A DNA stretch of 64,000 nt from Alcanivorax sp. 24 (GTDB lineage Bacteria > Pseudomonadota > Gammaproteobacteria > Pseudomonadales > Alcanivoracaceae): assembly GCF_004360225.1 (NCBI RefSeq), contig NZ_SNUA01000015.1:1-64000 (forward strand), in the 5' to 3' direction. The notes under the pieces were generated by a model. That model was not told the DNA's origin, did no database searches, and was given only the letters and a program-made list of their open reading frames with translations. Both the position numbers and the translations under genes were made by a program. Within the stretch, counting starts at the first letter, position 1. Every line of letters begins with the position of its first letter. Below are positions 18,616-27,585 of this stretch, piece by piece.

Positions 18616-19299
18616 TCAGTAACGGGCCGCCAGCATGGCGATGGCGGCCAGGGCTTCGGGGTCGTGTTCCTTGAGCCGGTTGGCGATGCCATGCTGGAAG
18701 AAATAGCGGAACCCTTCCTGTTGTTCGGCGGCGACCAGACTGGCGTCGCCGGGCAATACCGGTGTCTGTGTCACCGCCGCCTCGTCCGCCACCATGGCCT
18801 GGGGGGTACCGTCACCCTGCACGCGCCAGCTCACCACTTCCATCAACGACAGTGTCTCGAATTCGTCCTGGGAGAACACCGCGTGGGTGCCGATGGTGTC
18901 GGGAATTTCCTGGCAGCTGTGGTCGCCTGGTTTGCCGAAAAAACGCAGCGCCGCATCCAACTCCTGCACCTTGTGTTCCGGTGCGTCACGGAACAGGTAG
19001 TCGCTGTCGGGCAGGCGGTAACCTTCCCAGCGGCCATTGAGTGGATCGGACAAAGCACTGGCGGTGACCAGATCGCGCAGCCAGGGCACCAGCGCCTGAG
19101 TGGTGCCGTCCTCGAGACGTGCCCAGGCGAGAATTTTCAGGGAAAACAGGGTGTCGGGATGTTGATCGTTGGCATAGAGCAGCTCCATGCCGTCGTACTC
19201 CGGAGAGAGTCTGAGAATGGACGGCTTGCCGGAGCGCCGTCTCGGGGTGAAGGGGATGACGTTACTGCCGCGTGGATCCTGCCGGTTAGCCCGAACCAT
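18616..19299 (-). CDS. Conserved-looking hypothetical protein
   Basis: Protein of 227 aa that I do not recognise. It has a good ribosome site (GGAGG just upstream of the ATG) and typical high-GC third-position use, so it is very likely real. There is no signal peptide or membrane segment. The N-terminus is basic (VIPFTPRRRSGKP) and the remainder is acidic and helical with many Asp and Glu, which suggests a soluble cytoplasmic protein. It stands alone between the RND operon and a MATE gene on the same strand, 130 bp from the latter. No function can be assigned. Confidence 0.7.
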   Translation of the reverse strand: MVRANRQDPRGSNVIPFTPRRRSGKPSILRLSPEYDGMELLYANDQHPDTLFSLKILAWARLEDGTTQALVPWLRDLVTASALSDPLNGRWEGYRLPDSDYLFRDAPEHKVQELDAALRFFGKPGDHSCQEIPDTIGTHAVFSQDEFETLSLMEVVSWRVQGDGTPQAMVADEAAVTQTPVLPGDASLVAAEQQEGFRYFFQHGIANRLKEHDPEALAAIAMLAARY

Positions 19300-19428
19300 A
19301 AGCGCCTCCGCCCAAGAGAACCATGGAATACCCCTGCGTCGGCACCGATCCCGTGGCGGATCGTCCTCGCACGGGCTATTCCAGACTCTACGATTTTCAC
19401 ACTAGACGGTTGCGGGCGGAGGCGCAAG

Positions 19429-20817
19429 TCAGGCGGCGTGGTCCAGAGACTGATCGCCGTTACCGGCACGGGCGGTCAGCGGTTGCCGCAGACGCCAGCG
19501 CAGGCGGATACCGAGCAAAATGGCGGCGCAGGTGAGCCCGGCCACCAGACCGATCCAGAAGCCGCTGGGGCCCATGGCCGGCACCAGCAGGTCGGTGAGG
19601 GCGAGCGCATAGCCCAGCGGCAGGCCGATCCCCCAGTAAGCGAACAGGGTCATTACCATCGGCCAGGCGGTGTCCTCGAAACCGCGCAGACAGCCGTTGG
19701 CCACCACCTGAATGGCGTCGGAGATCTGGTAAAGCGCGGCGAACAGCAACAGATGCGAGGCCAGGGCGATGACTTCCGGGTTGCGGGTATAGATCCAGGG
19801 AACCCAGTGCCGGATCAGCACCAGCAGGACCGCGGCGGCAACGCCGACCAGGCTGACCATGCGTATCGCGCTGCCCACCGCCAGATTCAAGTCATCGCGG
19901 TTGTGGCGGCCGCGAGCGTGGCCTACCCGCACCGTGGCGGCCAGGGAAAAACTGAGCGGCACCATGAAAATCAGCGAGGTGAAGTTGAGCGCGATCTGAT
20001 GACCGGCGACGATTTCCGGCCCCAGGCTGCTGATCAGCAGGGCGATCACGGCGAAAATACTGACCTCGAAAAAGATCGATAACCCCACGGGCAGCCCCAG
20101 CCGCAGCATGTACGCGAGACTGGCGAATTCCAGATGGCGCCGCCGCAGATTCAGACGTGCCGGCTGATAAACCGGATGGCGGCGGATGTACAGCCCCATC
20201 ATCAGCGCCATGGACCACATCACCACGCTGGTGGCCCAGCCGCAGCCGACGCCGCCCATGGCCGGGAAGCCCAGTTTGCCGTAGATCAGCACATAGTTGG
20301 TGGGAATATTGATCAGCAGCCCGATAATGCTGATCCACAACACCGGACGGGTGTGGCGCATGGCTTCCGTGTAGCTGCGCATGGCCAGCATCAAGGCGGC
20401 GCCGGGCATGCCCCAGCTGAGACCTTCCAGGTAGCCCTGTACCAACGGCAGCATGGCCGGGTCCACGTCCATGGCGTGCAGGACCGGAGACATGCCGCGC
20501 AGTGCCACCGCGGTGAACAGTCCCAATCCCAGCCCCAACCACAACGCCTGCTGGGCCAGCGGGTTGACCCGATGGTAAGCTTCGCCCCCCAGGTGGCGCG
20601 ACAGAATCGGCGTGGCGCTGGTCAGTACCCCGGTCATGAACAGAAACAACGGGACCCAGATGCTGGCGCCCACCGCCACCGCGGCCAGATGCTCGGCACC
20701 CACGCGGCCGGCCATCATGGTATCGACGAAGCCGTTGGCGGTTTGCGCCAACTGACCACCCAGAATCGGCAGGGCGAGAGCGAGTTGAGCAGCGTATTCC
20801 TTACGGCGAATGGACAT
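19429..20817 (-). CDS. MATE-family multidrug exporter (NorM-like)
   Basis: Cation-coupled antiporter of the MATE family, 462 aa with about 12 membrane helices in two similar halves. The N-terminal half shows LALPILGGQLAQTANGFVDT and MAGRVGAEHLAAVAVG, the usual MATE helix-1/helix-2 signature; the second half repeats the pattern at GLPVGLSIFFEVSIF. The start is set at 20817 (MSIRRKEY) rather than at upstream in-frame codons, because the upstream extension is Arg/Pro-rich and would overlap the divergent epmC gene. The substrate is probably cationic drugs or metabolites. Confidence 0.92.
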   Translation of the reverse strand: MSIRRKEYAAQLALALPILGGQLAQTANGFVDTMMAGRVGAEHLAAVAVGASIWVPLFLFMTGVLTSATPILSRHLGGEAYHRVNPLAQQALWLGLGLGLFTAVALRGMSPVLHAMDVDPAMLPLVQGYLEGLSWGMPGAALMLAMRSYTEAMRHTRPVLWISIIGLLINIPTNYVLIYGKLGFPAMGGVGCGWATSVVMWSMALMMGLYIRRHPVYQPARLNLRRRHLEFASLAYMLRLGLPVGLSIFFEVSIFAVIALLISSLGPEIVAGHQIALNFTSLIFMVPLSFSLAATVRVGHARGRHNRDDLNLAVGSAIRMVSLVGVAAAVLLVLIRHWVPWIYTRNPEVIALASHLLLFAALYQISDAIQVVANGCLRGFEDTAWPMVMTLFAYWGIGLPLGYALALTDLLVPAMGPSGFWIGLVAGLTCAAILLGIRLRWRLRQPLTARAGNGDQSLDHAA

Positions 20818-20874
20818 GATGCGGGTCGGGAGCAGAGGCACGGGGCGGCTACCATACCGCAAAGCGCTGCCGGG

Positions 20875-21441
20875 ATGTACTGCTCCGCGACTCTGGAAGG
20901 ACTGTTCCGCGATACCTTTTCTTCGCGCTATCACACGGTCCTGGAGGGGGGCGCCGAGGAGCCCGTGTACTCGCCCGGAGCGCCCCATCGTATTGTCTAT
21001 ACCCGTGACTATTTCCGCAGCGCCCTGCACGAGGTGGCGCACTGGTGCGTGGCGGGACCGCGGCGCCGTACCCTGGAGGATTACGGGTACTGGTACGCAC
21101 CGGATGGCCGTGATGCCGGGCAGCAGCAACTGTTTGCCCGGGTGGAGGTGGCGCCACAGGCGCTCGAGGCGCTGTTCTGTGCCGCCTGCGGCCATGATTT
21201 CCGTGTCTCCATGGATAATCTGGACGGTGACGAAGCGGCGCTACGGCTGGAAGCCGCTTTCGCCGAGCAGGTGCACCGCCGGGCCCATCGCTATCTCGAA
21301 GAGGGCCTGCCACCGCGCCCGCTGGCCTGGTGCCGGGCGTTGGCGGCTTGTTTCAATACCGGCTGGAATGGCGGAGCGGAAAGTCTGGATCGGGTCTTTA
21401 TCTTCTCCGCTGAACGCATGACGCCAGACGCCGGACGCTAG
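20875..21441 (+). CDS. epmC: Elongation factor P hydroxylase
   Basis: EpmC (YfcM) hydroxylates the beta-lysyl-lysine modification of EF-P, 188 aa. The family signature is clear: EEPVYSPGAPHRIVYTRDYF, then SALHEVAHWCVAG, where HEVAH resembles a metal-binding HExxH, then YGYWYAPDGRD. It diverges from the MATE gene with a 57-bp gap. EpmA and EpmB are not in the window. The last seven codons (MTPDAGR and stop) are made of the heptamer repeat sequence found at the ends of the composite elements, so the native C-terminus may have been changed by an insertion. Confidence 0.93.
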   Translation: MYCSATLEGLFRDTFSSRYHTVLEGGAEEPVYSPGAPHRIVYTRDYFRSALHEVAHWCVAGPRRRTLEDYGYWYAPDGRDAGQQQLFARVEVAPQALEALFCAACGHDFRVSMDNLDGDEAALRLEAAFAEQVHRRAHRYLEEGLPPRPLAWCRALAACFNTGWNGGAESLDRVFIFSAERMTPDAGR

Positions 21442-21445
21442 AGCA
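21425..21445. repeat. Heptamer repeat end inside the epmC 3' end
   Basis: The sequence CGCCAGACGCCGGACGCTAG matches the left terminus of the composite elements at 38.1, 49.7 and 58.1 kb. It supplies the epmC stop codon (TAG at 21439-21441). No right-hand partner is seen before the convergent DUF2062 gene, so this is a solo or decayed end. Confidence 0.65.
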
Positions 21446-21567
21446 ATCGCCGCTCACGAGTCGCGCATGGTGTGTTAGCGTGCAGGCGTGTTGCGTGTGA
21501 GCGAAATATCCGCCCTGGCTTACAGCACATCACCACGAAAGCTTACAGCCACCGCCGCGGCGCCGGA

Positions 21568-22086
21568 TTAGGGTTCATTCATCGGCTTCCGGCGTTTTCT
21601 GGAGCGCAGCTTCCAACTGCGCACCACCGCCAGACGCCAGAACACCTTCACCGCCCCATAGGACAGCAGCCCGGCAATCAGGGCCACGATCAGTGAGCCG
21701 ATCCACAGGGGAACCAGTTGTTGCAGGAACCAGGCCGTGGTGATGCCTTCGCCATGATGGGGAGGCAGGCCCATCAGCCAGGCACCGACGCGGTAGTTGA
21801 AATAGAACACCGGAACATAGGTGAGTGGATTGGACAGCCAGACCAGCATCATCGACAGCGGCAGGTTGCAGTGGAAACGTACCGCCAGGAAGGCCGCCAG
21901 GCCCATCTGCATGGGAATGGGAAGCAGTCCGGTAAACACGCCTATGAAAGCGGCACCGGCCAGTGAATGCCGATTAATGTGCCACAGGTTCGGATCCGAC
22001 AGGATCTCGCCAAGGAACTTCAGGGAGGGATGTCCGCGAAGCTTCTCGGGGGAAGGCAGGTATTTTCGGAATAACCGTTTCGGCAT
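21568..22086 (-). CDS. DUF2062 domain membrane protein
   Basis: Small membrane protein, 172 aa from the preferred start MPKRLFRKYLP. The DUF2062 pattern is present: a short basic N-terminus, then two hydrophobic regions around GVFTGLLPIPMQMGLAAFLAVRFHCNLPLSMMLVWLSNP-type sequence and a third (LWIGSLIVALIAGLLSYGAV), and a basic C-terminal tail (KLRSRKRRK). An in-frame ATG at 22119 adds 11 residues without a better ribosome site. The function of the family is not established. It is convergent with epmC. Confidence 0.82.
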   Translation of the reverse strand: MPKRLFRKYLPSPEKLRGHPSLKFLGEILSDPNLWHINRHSLAGAAFIGVFTGLLPIPMQMGLAAFLAVRFHCNLPLSMMLVWLSNPLTYVPVFYFNYRVGAWLMGLPPHHGEGITTAWFLQQLVPLWIGSLIVALIAGLLSYGAVKVFWRLAVVRSWKLRSRKRRKPMNEP

Positions 22087-22205
22087 GAAAGTCGAGAATC
22101 CGGTTCCAGGTGCGCGCATTATGCCGATGTGGGACGGTCGCGCCTAGTGCGCGTGATCCACCCCGCCGCTCAGAGAACTTCTGAAAACCACCCCGTCATC
22201 CCGAC

Positions 22206-22358
22206 GGGGGAGTTCAATGGCTTAAGATCATTGAACTCCCCCTTCGGGGCGCCCCGCGGGGCGTCCAAACGGTGCTCCAAGCACCGTTGTGTGACCCGGG
22301 GTCTCCCTCCGCGGGGCGGATGGTTTCGTGGAAGGAGATGCCGGATCGAATCCGGCAT
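22206..22358. repeat. Three-hairpin intergenic repeat before comEC
   Basis: The gap 22087-22446 holds three strong hairpins in a row: a 14-bp perfect stem (22206-22219 with 22229-22242), an 8-bp stem ACGGTGCT/AGCACCGT (22269-22276 with 22280-22287), and a 9-bp stem ATGCCGGAT/ATCCGGCAT (22338-22346 with 22350-22358). It resembles dispersed intergenic repeats of gammaproteobacteria. Otherwise the gap holds only the comEC upstream region. Confidence 0.7.
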
Positions 22359-22446
22359 GACGTTTTCCACAGGCTCTTAGGCAGTGTAGAACAGACAAAC
22401 TGAACGGAAGCTGTCAACACTAGAGGGTTGGTGGCGGGAGGCAAGG

Positions 22447-24678
22447 ATGCCTTGGTGGCGTATGGCCGCGGCGATGACGGCGGCGGTGTGGTATGGCCCG
22501 TTATGGCCGTTGGTGCTGGGGTTGGCGCTGGCGCTGCTGGCCCGGCGCCGCGGTGGCTCCGCCGGAGGCTGGATGTGGCCGGCGCTGGCTTATCTTTACG
22601 CCGTGGTGGTACTGCAACTGGCGCTGGAGGCGCGGTTGCCGGAGCACCTGAACGGGGAGGAGATGGTGTTTGTCGGACGGGTGGTGTCGCTGCCCGAGAC
22701 CCACGGCGGGGTGCATTATGGTCAGACCGGCATCAATCAGAGCGCGCTGCTGGAAGGCCGCGTCAGCGCCCCGGAACGCCGTTGGCCGGGCCGGCATCGG
22801 CTGCGGGTAAGTTACTGGAACCCGGATCCGCCATTACGCGCCGGCGAGTGGATACGCGCCCGGCTGCGCCTCTACAGGCCCCGCGGTACCTACAACGAAG
22901 CGGGTTTTGATTCTGAGCGCTATTTTCTTGCCGAGGGCATTGATGCCCGCGCCACGGTGCGAGCCGTGGAAGCACGCTGGGGCGGCGGCGGTCTGCCGGG
23001 CTGGCGGCAGGCAGTGAGCGACCGCATCGTCGGCCATCTGGCCGTCAGTCCCCATGGCGCGGCGGTGGTGCCGGCCCTGGTGGTGGCGGACCGCCGTGGC
23101 TTGCCAGCGCCGCTTTGGGACCTGTTCCGTGAGACCGGTACGGCGCATTTGCTGGCCATCTCCGGGCTTCATCTGACCCTGGTGAGTGGCATGATCTGGT
23201 GGCTGGGCAGAGTCCTGTTCGGCCCCGCCGCTCAATGGCTGTACCGTCCGTTACGGCGGATCCCACTGGCGTTGCTGGCGTGGCCCCCGGCAGTGACGGC
23301 GGCCTGGGGGTACGCCGCGCTTGCCGGATTCAGCCTGCCCACCCAGCGCGCCGCCCTGATGATCTCGGTGCTGGCGCTGGCGGTTTGCCGGCGTCGCCCC
23401 CGGCCGCCGCTGGGGGTTCTCGCCCTGGCGCTGTTCGTGGTCTTGCTTTGGGATCCGCTGGCGGCGCTGTCGGCCAGCCTGTGGCTGTCCTTTGGCGCGG
23501 TATTGGCGATTTTGCTGATCGCGGGGACCGGAGGCCCCTGGTTATGGGCCGGTCTGCCACTGGTCATGGGCGTGATCAGCGCGGTGATGTTCGACAGTTG
23601 GACCTGGGCATCACCGGTGGCCAACGCCGTGCTGGTGCCCCTGTTCAGTGTGTTGATCGTGCCGCTGGCGTTGAGTGGCGCCATATTCGATTGGCCGGCA
23701 CTGTCTTTGGGGGCGGCCACCGGGGTGGAGGCGGCGGTGGCGTTGATGGCGATGCTGGCACGGTTCACTCCGGGGGCGCCGCCGGTGCTGACAGGCATGG
23801 CGGCGGCGGCGTTGTTGCTGGCGGTGGCGCTGGCGACGTTGAGGGCCTGGCCCTGGCCACGCCGTATGCTGCCGCTGCTGATGGTGCCCTGGCTGTGGCC
23901 GCAGAATGCCGCGCCGCCACCTGGGCAACTGCGAATGACGGTGTTTGACGTGGGGCAGGGGCAGGCGGTGGCGCTGCGTACTCACGGGCATCTGCTTCTA
24001 TACGACACCGGCCCGGCCTGGCCGGGCGGGTCCGTTGGCGCCAGCGTGCTCGAACCGTGGCTGCGCCGCCAGCGGTTGCGGCCATCGATCACCGTCATCA
24101 GCCACGGCGACCTGGATCACGCCGGCGGTTTGAGGGACCTGCGCGAGCCGGGCTTGTTGCTGTCTGGTGAGCCGGATCGTACCGTCGGCGCGGCGCCGTG
24201 CCAGGCCGGGCAGAGCTGGACCCTGGACGGCGTCACGTTCCGTTTTCTGTGGCCCCGTGATCAGGCCTGGCAGGGCAATGACGCCAGCTGTGTCCTGTGG
24301 GTGGAGGCCGGCCCGCATCGTGTGTTGTTGACCGGCGATATCACCCACCAGGTGGAATACCGGTTACTGGGGCAGGTGGCGCCGGTGACCGTTCTGGTGC
24401 TGTCCCACCATGGCAGCGATACCGGCACGTCGCGGGCCTGGGTGTCGCGATTGCAACCTCGTTGGGCGGTGGCGTCGGCCGGCTATGGCAACCGGTTCGG
24501 GCATCCGGCGCCGGCGGTGCTGGAGCGTCTGGAAGCGGCAGGCGTCACGGTTCTGCGCACCGACCGGGCCGGCATGATTGAGTTTCAATTGGGGGCCACC
24601 GATAATGCCGCGCCTATAACAAGGTGGCGTGACGACCACGGCCGGCCCTGGCATGGGCCCGGCGGATGGCGCTGGTAA
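22447..24678 (+). CDS. comEC: DNA internalization protein ComEC/Rec2
   Basis: Inner-membrane channel for single-stranded DNA uptake in natural transformation, 743 aa, standard length. An N-terminal DUF4131-type region with two membrane helices and an OB-like loop is followed by the multi-helix Competence domain (about 190-470, with HLLAISGLHLTLVSG), then a C-terminal metallo-beta-lactamase domain (about 490-720). The latter has DVGQGQAVAL, SHGDLDHAGG (about 550-560) and LSHHGSDTGTS, all typical metal-site blocks. GGGAGGCAAGG precedes the ATG. It heads the envelope operon that runs to murB. Confidence 0.94.
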   Translation: MPWWRMAAAMTAAVWYGPLWPLVLGLALALLARRRGGSAGGWMWPALAYLYAVVVLQLALEARLPEHLNGEEMVFVGRVVSLPETHGGVHYGQTGINQSALLEGRVSAPERRWPGRHRLRVSYWNPDPPLRAGEWIRARLRLYRPRGTYNEAGFDSERYFLAEGIDARATVRAVEARWGGGGLPGWRQAVSDRIVGHLAVSPHGAAVVPALVVADRRGLPAPLWDLFRETGTAHLLAISGLHLTLVSGMIWWLGRVLFGPAAQWLYRPLRRIPLALLAWPPAVTAAWGYAALAGFSLPTQRAALMISVLALAVCRRRPRPPLGVLALALFVVLLWDPLAALSASLWLSFGAVLAILLIAGTGGPWLWAGLPLVMGVISAVMFDSWTWASPVANAVLVPLFSVLIVPLALSGAIFDWPALSLGAATGVEAAVALMAMLARFTPGAPPVLTGMAAAALLLAVALATLRAWPWPRRMLPLLMVPWLWPQNAAPPPGQLRMTVFDVGQGQAVALRTHGHLLLYDTGPAWPGGSVGASVLEPWLRRQRLRPSITVISHGDLDHAGGLRDLREPGLLLSGEPDRTVGAAPCQAGQSWTLDGVTFRFLWPRDQAWQGNDASCVLWVEAGPHRVLLTGDITHQVEYRLLGQVAPVTVLVLSHHGSDTGTSRAWVSRLQPRWAVASAGYGNRFGHPAPAVLERLEAAGVTVLRTDRAGMIEFQLGATDNAAPITRWRDDHGRPWHGPGGWRW

Positions 24679-24746
24679 GGGGGTTACCGGATTGGCCTGG
24701 TATCGTGTCGCGGCGCGCCATCGCAACTGACCAAGGGGATAACAAC

Positions 24747-25418
24747 GTGCAGGAATTGGTGCGGTCCGGGGGCTGGATGATGCTCCCGATCCTGATCTGT
24801 TCGGTGGTGGCGCTGGCCATCGTGGCGGAACGATTCTGGACTTTACGTCCGTCCCGGCTGGCGCCGGCGGGCACCCTGGCGGAGGTGCGGGGGTGGTTGA
24901 AGAAAGGGCAACTGTCCGATGAGCGGCTGGAAACCCTGAGATCGCAGTCCGCCCTCGGTGTGATACTGGCGGCGGGGCTGGCCAACGCCCGGCACGGCCG
25001 CGAGATCATGAAAGAGAGCATCCAGGAAGCGGCCACCGGAGTGGTCCACGACCTGGAGAAGTACCTGGCGACACTGGGCTCGGTCGCCGCCATCACGCCC
25101 TTGCTGGGTCTGCTCGGCACGGTGGTGGGGATGATCGACGTGTTCGCCGCGATCATGATCCACGGCACTGGCGATGCGGCGCAGCTTGCCGGCGGTATTT
25201 CCCAGGCCCTGCTGACCACCGCCGGCGGGCTGGTGGTGGCGATTCCTGCGATTTTCTTTCACCGTTTCTTTGTGCGCCGGGTGGAGGAGATCACCGTCGG
25301 GCTGGAACAAAACGCGGTGCATCTGGTCGATTTGGTCCACGGTGACCGCGAACCGGCGCGGGGACAAGGGCAAAGGCAAGGGCAAAGACAAGGGCAAAGG
25401 GAAGGAGCGACGTTGTGA
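24747..25418 (+). CDS. exbB: ExbB/TolQ-type proton channel protein
   Basis: MotA/TolQ/ExbB family inner-membrane protein, 223 aa from GTG 24747, which is preceded by AAGGGGA. Three membrane helices are visible: near the N-terminus (MLPILICSVVALAIVAE), and a pair around ATLGSVAAITPLLGLLGTVVGMIDVF and LLTTAGGLVVAIPAIFF, the proton-path helices. It forms a proton-motive-force-driven stator with the next gene. The C-terminus is an odd Gly-Gln-Arg tail (GQGQRQGQRQGQREG) encoded by a purine repeat. The partner may be TonB or another energised envelope protein; none is nearby. Confidence 0.87.
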   Translation: MQELVRSGGWMMLPILICSVVALAIVAERFWTLRPSRLAPAGTLAEVRGWLKKGQLSDERLETLRSQSALGVILAAGLANARHGREIMKESIQEAATGVVHDLEKYLATLGSVAAITPLLGLLGTVVGMIDVFAAIMIHGTGDAAQLAGGISQALLTTAGGLVVAIPAIFFHRFFVRRVEEITVGLEQNAVHLVDLVHGDREPARGQGQRQGQRQGQREGATL

Positions 25419-25840
25419 GATTCCCGCGGCCCAGGCAGGAAGAAATCAGCGTTAACCTGACGCCGTTGATCGACGTAGTGTTTCTGCTGTTGATTTTCTT
25501 CATGGTCTCCACCACCTTCACCCGCCAAACGCAGTTGTCGCTGACTCTGCCGGAAGCGCAGGGCACGCCGCCGGAGCAGGCGCCCCAGGCGGTGGAGATT
25601 CTGGTGTCGTCGGCGGGGGAATATGTGATCAACGGCGAAAAACTGATCGACAATAGCGACGCCGGCCTGCGCTCCGCTCTGTTGCGGTTGGGCCAGGACA
25701 AGACCGAGTGGCCCATGCTGATCACCGCCGATGCCCACGCCAGCTATCAGGCGGTGGTGACGGTGATGGACGTGGCGGGCCAACTGGGCTTTGATAAGCT
25801 GTCGCTCACTACACGTGAAGCCACTGAAGAGGGCCAATGA
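25415..25840 (+). CDS. exbD: ExbD/TolR-type biopolymer transport protein
   Basis: Partner of ExbB, 141 aa. Short cytoplasmic N-terminus, one membrane helix (about 17-37) carrying the essential Asp20 in NLTPLIDVVFLLLIF, then a periplasmic domain. It starts at GTG 25415, overlapping the ExbB stop by 4 bp, and its own stop overlaps the msbA ATG. In related bacteria this exbB-exbD pair before msbA-lpxK is conserved, which suggests an envelope role beyond iron uptake. Confidence 0.9.
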   Translation: MRFPRPRQEEISVNLTPLIDVVFLLLIFFMVSTTFTRQTQLSLTLPEAQGTPPEQAPQAVEILVSSAGEYVINGEKLIDNSDAGLRSALLRLGQDKTEWPMLITADAHASYQAVVTVMDVAGQLGFDKLSLTTREATEEGQ

Positions 25841-27585
25841 GCCAACAATCGGAAAGTGCATGGCAAACGTATAAACGACTGCTGGGCTATGTAAAACCTC
25901 ACTGGTTTCTGTTACTCGCCAGTTTTTTCGGCTATGCCATCTACGCCGGTACTCAGGCCGCCGCCGCGCAACTGGCCGGTTACCTGGGTGAAACCGTGGT
26001 CGACCCGCAGCCTCACCGGGTCCTGGTGGTTTCCGTCGCGCCGCTGCTCATCGCCCTGGCTCAAGGGGTCGGGCAGTTCCTTGGTAGCTACACGCTGGCC
26101 TGGGTGGCCCAGGAAATCGTCTATTTCATGCGCAATGAAGTGTTTGGTCATGTGTTGCGGCTGCCTCAGTCGGAGTACAACAACAACGCTTCCGGCCGCA
26201 TCATGTCCAAGATCATCTTTGATGCCCAGCAGGTCACCAGCGCCGGCACCGACGCGGTGATGGTGATTTTCCGGGAAGGATTGACGGTGATCGGACTGAT
26301 GGCGTTCCTGTTCTATCAGAATTGGAAACTGACGCTGATTCTGCTGGTGGTGGCGCCGGTGATTGGCCTGGTGGTGAATGTCACCAGCAAACGGTTCCGT
26401 CACATCAGCCGCCGTATTCAGTCGTCCATGGGCAACATCACCCAGTTTCTTGGTGAAGCCATCGAGGGCAATCAGGCGGTGAAGATTTTCGGTGGCCAGA
26501 AGCTGGAAGGCGACCGCTTCCACAGCGTCAGTCGCCGATTCGCGCGCCAGAACACCAAGCTCAATGCCAGCAAGATTGCCTCCACGGTGATCGTGCAGCT
26601 GTTCGTGGCGGTGGGCATTGGCGCCATCACTTATCTGTACATCACGATGATGGGCGAGCAGCTCACCGTGGGTGGTTTCCTGTCCTACATCGCCGCCGCC
26701 GGCATGGTGCAGAAACCGCTCAAGCAGCTTACCGACGTCAATGTGAAGATTCAGCGTGGCGTTACCGGCGCCGCCTCCTTGTTTGAATTGATGGACCGCC
26801 CGGTGGAGCAGGACCTGGGACAATTGACGCTGCCGCGCACCGAAGGCAACGTGGAATTCCGGGATGTCACCTTCGGCTATGACGAAAATCAGCCGGTGCT
26901 GCGCAACCTCAGTTTCTCCATTCGCAGTGGTGAGACGGTGGCACTGATTGGCCGCTCCGGCGCCGGCAAGAGCACCATCTCCGCCATGCTGCCCCGGTTC
27001 TTCGACCCGGATCAGGGCCAGGTGCTGCTGGACGGCGTGTCGTTGCCGGACTACAGGCTGGCGGACCTGCGTCACCAGATCGCCATGGTCAGCCAGAAGG
27101 TGGTGCTGTTCAACGATACCGTGCGCAATAACATCGCCTATGGCGAGATGCGGGACGCCGACGACGCGGCAGTGGAGCAGGCGGCCCGTAACGCCTATGC
27201 CTGGGATTTCATCCAGGGCCTCGACAAGGGCCTGGACACCATGGTCGGCCAGGACGGCGCCCAACTGTCCGGCGGCCAGCGCCAGCGCGTGGCTATCGCC
27301 CGGGCTCTGCTCAAGGACGCGCCGATCCTGATCCTGGACGAAGCCACCAGTGCGCTGGACACGGAATCGGAGCACCATATCCAGAAGGCGCTGGAACGCC
27401 TGATGGAAGGTCGTACCACCCTGGTGATCGCGCACCGCTTGTCCACGATTGAAAAAGCGGACCGTATTCTGGTGCTGGATCAGGGCCAGTTGATCGAACA
27501 GGGCACGCATGCCGAGCTGTTGGAAAAGAATGGACTCTACACACAACTCTATAAGATGGATTTCGCCGACGACGTTAATGACTGA
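25837..27585 (+). CDS. msbA: Lipid A export ATP-binding/permease protein MsbA
   Basis: Homodimeric ABC flippase that moves lipid A-core across the inner membrane, 582 aa, identical to the usual length. A six-helix transmembrane domain (about 1-320) is fused to a nucleotide-binding domain with Walker A GRSGAGKST (about 371-379), signature LSGGQRQR (about 476-483) and Walker B LILDEATS (about 500). It overlaps exbD by 4 bp and lpxK by 8 bp. The context with lpxK and kdsB supports MsbA over other ABC exporters. Confidence 0.95.
   Translation: MSQQSESAWQTYKRLLGYVKPHWFLLLASFFGYAIYAGTQAAAAQLAGYLGETVVDPQPHRVLVVSVAPLLIALAQGVGQFLGSYTLAWVAQEIVYFMRNEVFGHVLRLPQSEYNNNASGRIMSKIIFDAQQVTSAGTDAVMVIFREGLTVIGLMAFLFYQNWKLTLILLVVAPVIGLVVNVTSKRFRHISRRIQSSMGNITQFLGEAIEGNQAVKIFGGQKLEGDRFHSVSRRFARQNTKLNASKIASTVIVQLFVAVGIGAITYLYITMMGEQLTVGGFLSYIAAAGMVQKPLKQLTDVNVKIQRGVTGAASLFELMDRPVEQDLGQLTLPRTEGNVEFRDVTFGYDENQPVLRNLSFSIRSGETVALIGRSGAGKSTISAMLPRFFDPDQGQVLLDGVSLPDYRLADLRHQIAMVSQKVVLFNDTVRNNIAYGEMRDADDAAVEQAARNAYAWDFIQGLDKGLDTMVGQDGAQLSGGQRQRVAIARALLKDAPILILDEATSALDTESEHHIQKALERLMEGRTTLVIAHRLSTIEKADRILVLDQGQLIEQGTHAELLEKNGLYTQLYKMDFADDVND

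Noticed and set aside
19429-21195. Extended MATE reading frame starting at 21195
   Set aside because: It would overlap most of epmC on the other strand; the MATE family start is at 20817.
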